DNA of 33,564 bases, from positions 1 to 33,564 of the forward strand of contig CAIXXM010000004.1 of assembly GCA_903923395.1 (NCBI GenBank), given 5' to 3'. Below are positions 31,996 to 33,564 of this stretch, piece by piece. The number at the start of each line of letters is the position of its first letter. Position 1 is the stretch's first letter. Position numbers and translations under genes: made by a program. The DNA is from an uncultured Acidobacteriia bacterium (GTDB lineage: Bacteria > Acidobacteriota > Terriglobia > Bryobacterales > Bryobacteraceae). A model generated the notes under the pieces. The model was not told where the DNA came from and did no database searches. It was given only the letters and a program-made list of their open reading frames with translations.

Positions 31996-33564
31996 CTATG
32001 GTATCGCCGGGGAGTTTGGCTTGACCGGGATCTCAATCGCTTTGTCTTTCGTGGTGACCCGCAGATAGAGCCCGGCGGCGAAGAGATTCGGGCGGTCCTG
32101 GGGCAACAGCGTCTCCGTCCCGGTCAATTGTGTGAAGGGGTGATTGGCAAGAACGAAAATGACCGGGCCCGGACCATCTTTGCCATGCCGGTGCAGTGTT
32201 GCGGCGAGATTGCCGTTCCGGGTCGAGATGGTGTACTTGAACTCGTTGGTGGCGGGGTCCAGCGTGAAGGAAGCTGTCACGCCGTTCGTATTTGTTTGCC
32301 ACCGGATCACGGGCAAAGTGGTGTCCCGTACCCCCAGAGCGGGCGTCAGGGCCGGAGCTTTCCGGTGATGCGTGGCCTGCTCATAGTCATAGGCGTATCC
32401 GACGAGCTTGCCGTCATCGAAGGGGCGGCCGAACAACTCCACGCCAATGGGCAAACCGGCATTGGTGAAGCCAGCGGGGATACTAATTGCCGGGAAACCG
32501 GTGCTGGGGCTCATCTGGCACGTGGAACCGGGTTGCGTCTCCCCGACCTTCGCAGGAATACGGCGCATGGTCGGGTAGACCAGCACGTCCAGCTTCTGTT
32601 CCTCCATGACCTTGAGAATGGCAGCGGTCACGGCGGCGCGCTTGGCTTGTGCTTTGCGGTACTCGTCGGAATCGCGGCCCGGTGAATTCACGCGAAGCCG
32701 GAAGTTCGCCTCCAGTTGGACATGGTAGAGGCCTTTGTCCATGATTTCTTTCAGCGAACTGACTTGCGCGGGCCCATATTGCTTCAGGTAGGCGGCCAAG
32801 TCCTCTGCAAACTCAAAGCCGATGAGGGAATTCGCGGCCAGTGCGGCGTTCAATTCCGGCATGGGGACGGAGATGGCAACCGCGCCCTGCTTCTTCATGT
32901 CATCCACGGCGGCGCGCACCAGTTTGATCACTTCCTGGTCATCGGTGGAGTCTCCGAAAAGGGGTTCGAGGATGCCGATGCGGGCACCTTGCAGCGCTCC
33001 CTTCTTGAGAGCATCGCGGAAGCGGGGACGCGTGACGCCAGGCTTCACCGTGGCGGGGTCCGCGGGGTCTTCACCGATCGTTGCATCGAGCACAATCGCG
33101 AGATCTTCCACCGTGCGCGCCAGCGGTCCGCCGGTATCCTGCGTGATGGAGAGCGGCACAATCCCCGCGATGCTGGAAAGCCCTTTGGTGGGTCGCAGGC
33201 CAACCAGGTTGTTATGGGAAGAGGGGATTCGGATGGAGCCGCAGGTGTCAGAACCCATCCCCACCGCTGCCAGGCTGGCTGCAACGGCGGCACCCGTGCC
33301 ACCGCTGGAACCACCCGGATTTCTGGTGGGGTCATACGGATTGAGGGTTTGTCCACCACCGGAACTGATGGTGGTGATTCCTGAGGCGAGTTCGTGCAGA
33401 TTCGATTTTCCGAGAATCACTGCGCCGGCTTCGCGCAATTTCTTCACCTGGAAGGCGTCGGCATTCGGGAAAAAGCCGAATAGCGCCATGGAGCCCGCGG
33501 TTGTGGGCATGTCCGTGGTGCTGTAGTTGTCTTTGACGATCACGGGAATCCCATGCAGCGGCCC
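31996..33564 (-). CDS. Amidase-signature enzyme with CHRD-like C-terminal domain (5' end outside window)
   Basis: The last 523 residues of an amidase; the frame is open to the right edge and reads GPLHGIPVIVKDN there, so the true start lies beyond it. The catalytic Lys is in VIVKDN (codon 33532-33534), and the Ser-cisSer-Lys signature is present: NPGGSSGGTGAAVAASLA and GSDTCGSIRIPSS. It hydrolyses carboxylic amides; substrate unknown. After the amidase fold, the last ~105 residues (from about VIRWQTNTNGVTASFTL) resemble a CHRD domain (SFTLDPATNEFKYTIS, LHRHGKDGPGPVIFVL, AAGLYLRVTTKD), normally found in extracellular proteins. Export is therefore likely but the N-terminus is unseen. It is followed after 4 nt by the unknown exported protein gene. 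Confidence 0.9.
   Translation of the reverse strand, partial: GPLHGIPVIVKDNYSTTDMPTTAGSMALFGFFPNADAFQVKKLREAGAVILGKSNLHELASGITTISSGGGQTLNPYDPTRNPGGSSGGTGAAVAASLAAVGMGSDTCGSIRIPSSHNNLVGLRPTKGLSSIAGIVPLSITQDTGGPLARTVEDLAIVLDATIGEDPADPATVKPGVTRPRFRDALKKGALQGARIGILEPLFGDSTDDQEVIKLVRAAVDDMKKQGAVAISVPMPELNAALAANSLIGFEFAEDLAAYLKQYGPAQVSSLKEIMDKGLYHVQLEANFRLRVNSPGRDSDEYRKAQAKRAAVTAAILKVMEEQKLDVLVYPTMRRIPAKVGETQPGSTCQMSPSTGFPAISIPAGFTNAGLPIGVELFGRPFDDGKLVGYAYDYEQATHHRKAPALTPALGVRDTTLPVIRWQTNTNGVTASFTLDPATNEFKYTISTRNGNLAATLHRHGKDGPGPVIFVLANHPFTQLTGTETLLPQDRPNLFAAGLYLRVTTKDKAIEIPVKPNSPAIP

Overview
The window looks like chromosomal DNA from an Acidobacteriota bacterium of the Solibacter/Bryobacter lineage. 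The evidence is a Solibacter-type C-terminal domain (TIGR03437-like) on a multiheme cytochrome, a carboxypeptidase-regulatory-like domain fused to an M1 peptidase, several exported catabolic enzymes (sulfatase, CE12-type esterases, amidase), moderately high GC, and a Gram-negative envelope (HldD, a beta-barrel porin ending in Phe). The placement is inference from gene content; no rRNA gene is present.

Region 1 (1-9417, mostly + strand): the left edge cuts the 5' end of a probable IS1380-type transposase on the minus strand. Then come an exported M1 metallopeptidase, a tightly packed set tldD-tldE-(membrane-anchored FxLYD-like protein)-TauE/SafE exporter joined by 4-14 bp overlaps, a Tat-type sulfatase, and an exported beta-propeller protein whose only plausible start is a non-standard codon.

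Region 2 (9429-19812, - strand): an AlgE-like porin followed by a chemotaxis receptor; a 190 bp intergenic stretch with a palindrome and a MITE-like inverted repeat; then a long run read leftwards: ileS-lspA-lgt, a PPi-type phosphofructokinase, a methyltransferase, a small unknown protein, and mannose-1-phosphate guanylyltransferase. Start/stop overlaps or very short gaps suggest one or two operons joining translation, lipoprotein maturation and sugar metabolism.

Region 3 (19813-26849, - strand): motA-motB (MotB carries a long Lys/Glu/Pro/Ala pentapeptide-repeat tail), a 63-residue coiled-coil protein, a YjhG/YagF-type sugar-acid dehydratase, an 821-residue exported protein combining two SGNH/CE12-like esterase domains with a PPP-type phosphatase domain, and tRNA-Pro(UGG).

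Region 4 (26850-33564): a nonaheme c-type cytochrome (+) meets hldD (-) tail-to-tail with overlapping stop codons. Then come an exported protein of unknown function and an amidase with a CHRD-like C-terminal extension, whose 5' end leaves the window.

The most notable points are the three-domain esterase/phosphatase, a repeated layout in which genes with no Shine-Dalgarno have a -10-like hexamer 6-9 nt before the start (suggesting leaderless mRNAs), the non-canonical start of the propeller gene, the nonaheme cytochrome with an extracellular-type C-terminal domain, and a small MITE-like element. No CRISPR array, prophage or obvious defence system was seen. No gene-free stretch exceeds 300 bases; the longest without a confident gene is 19813-20057.
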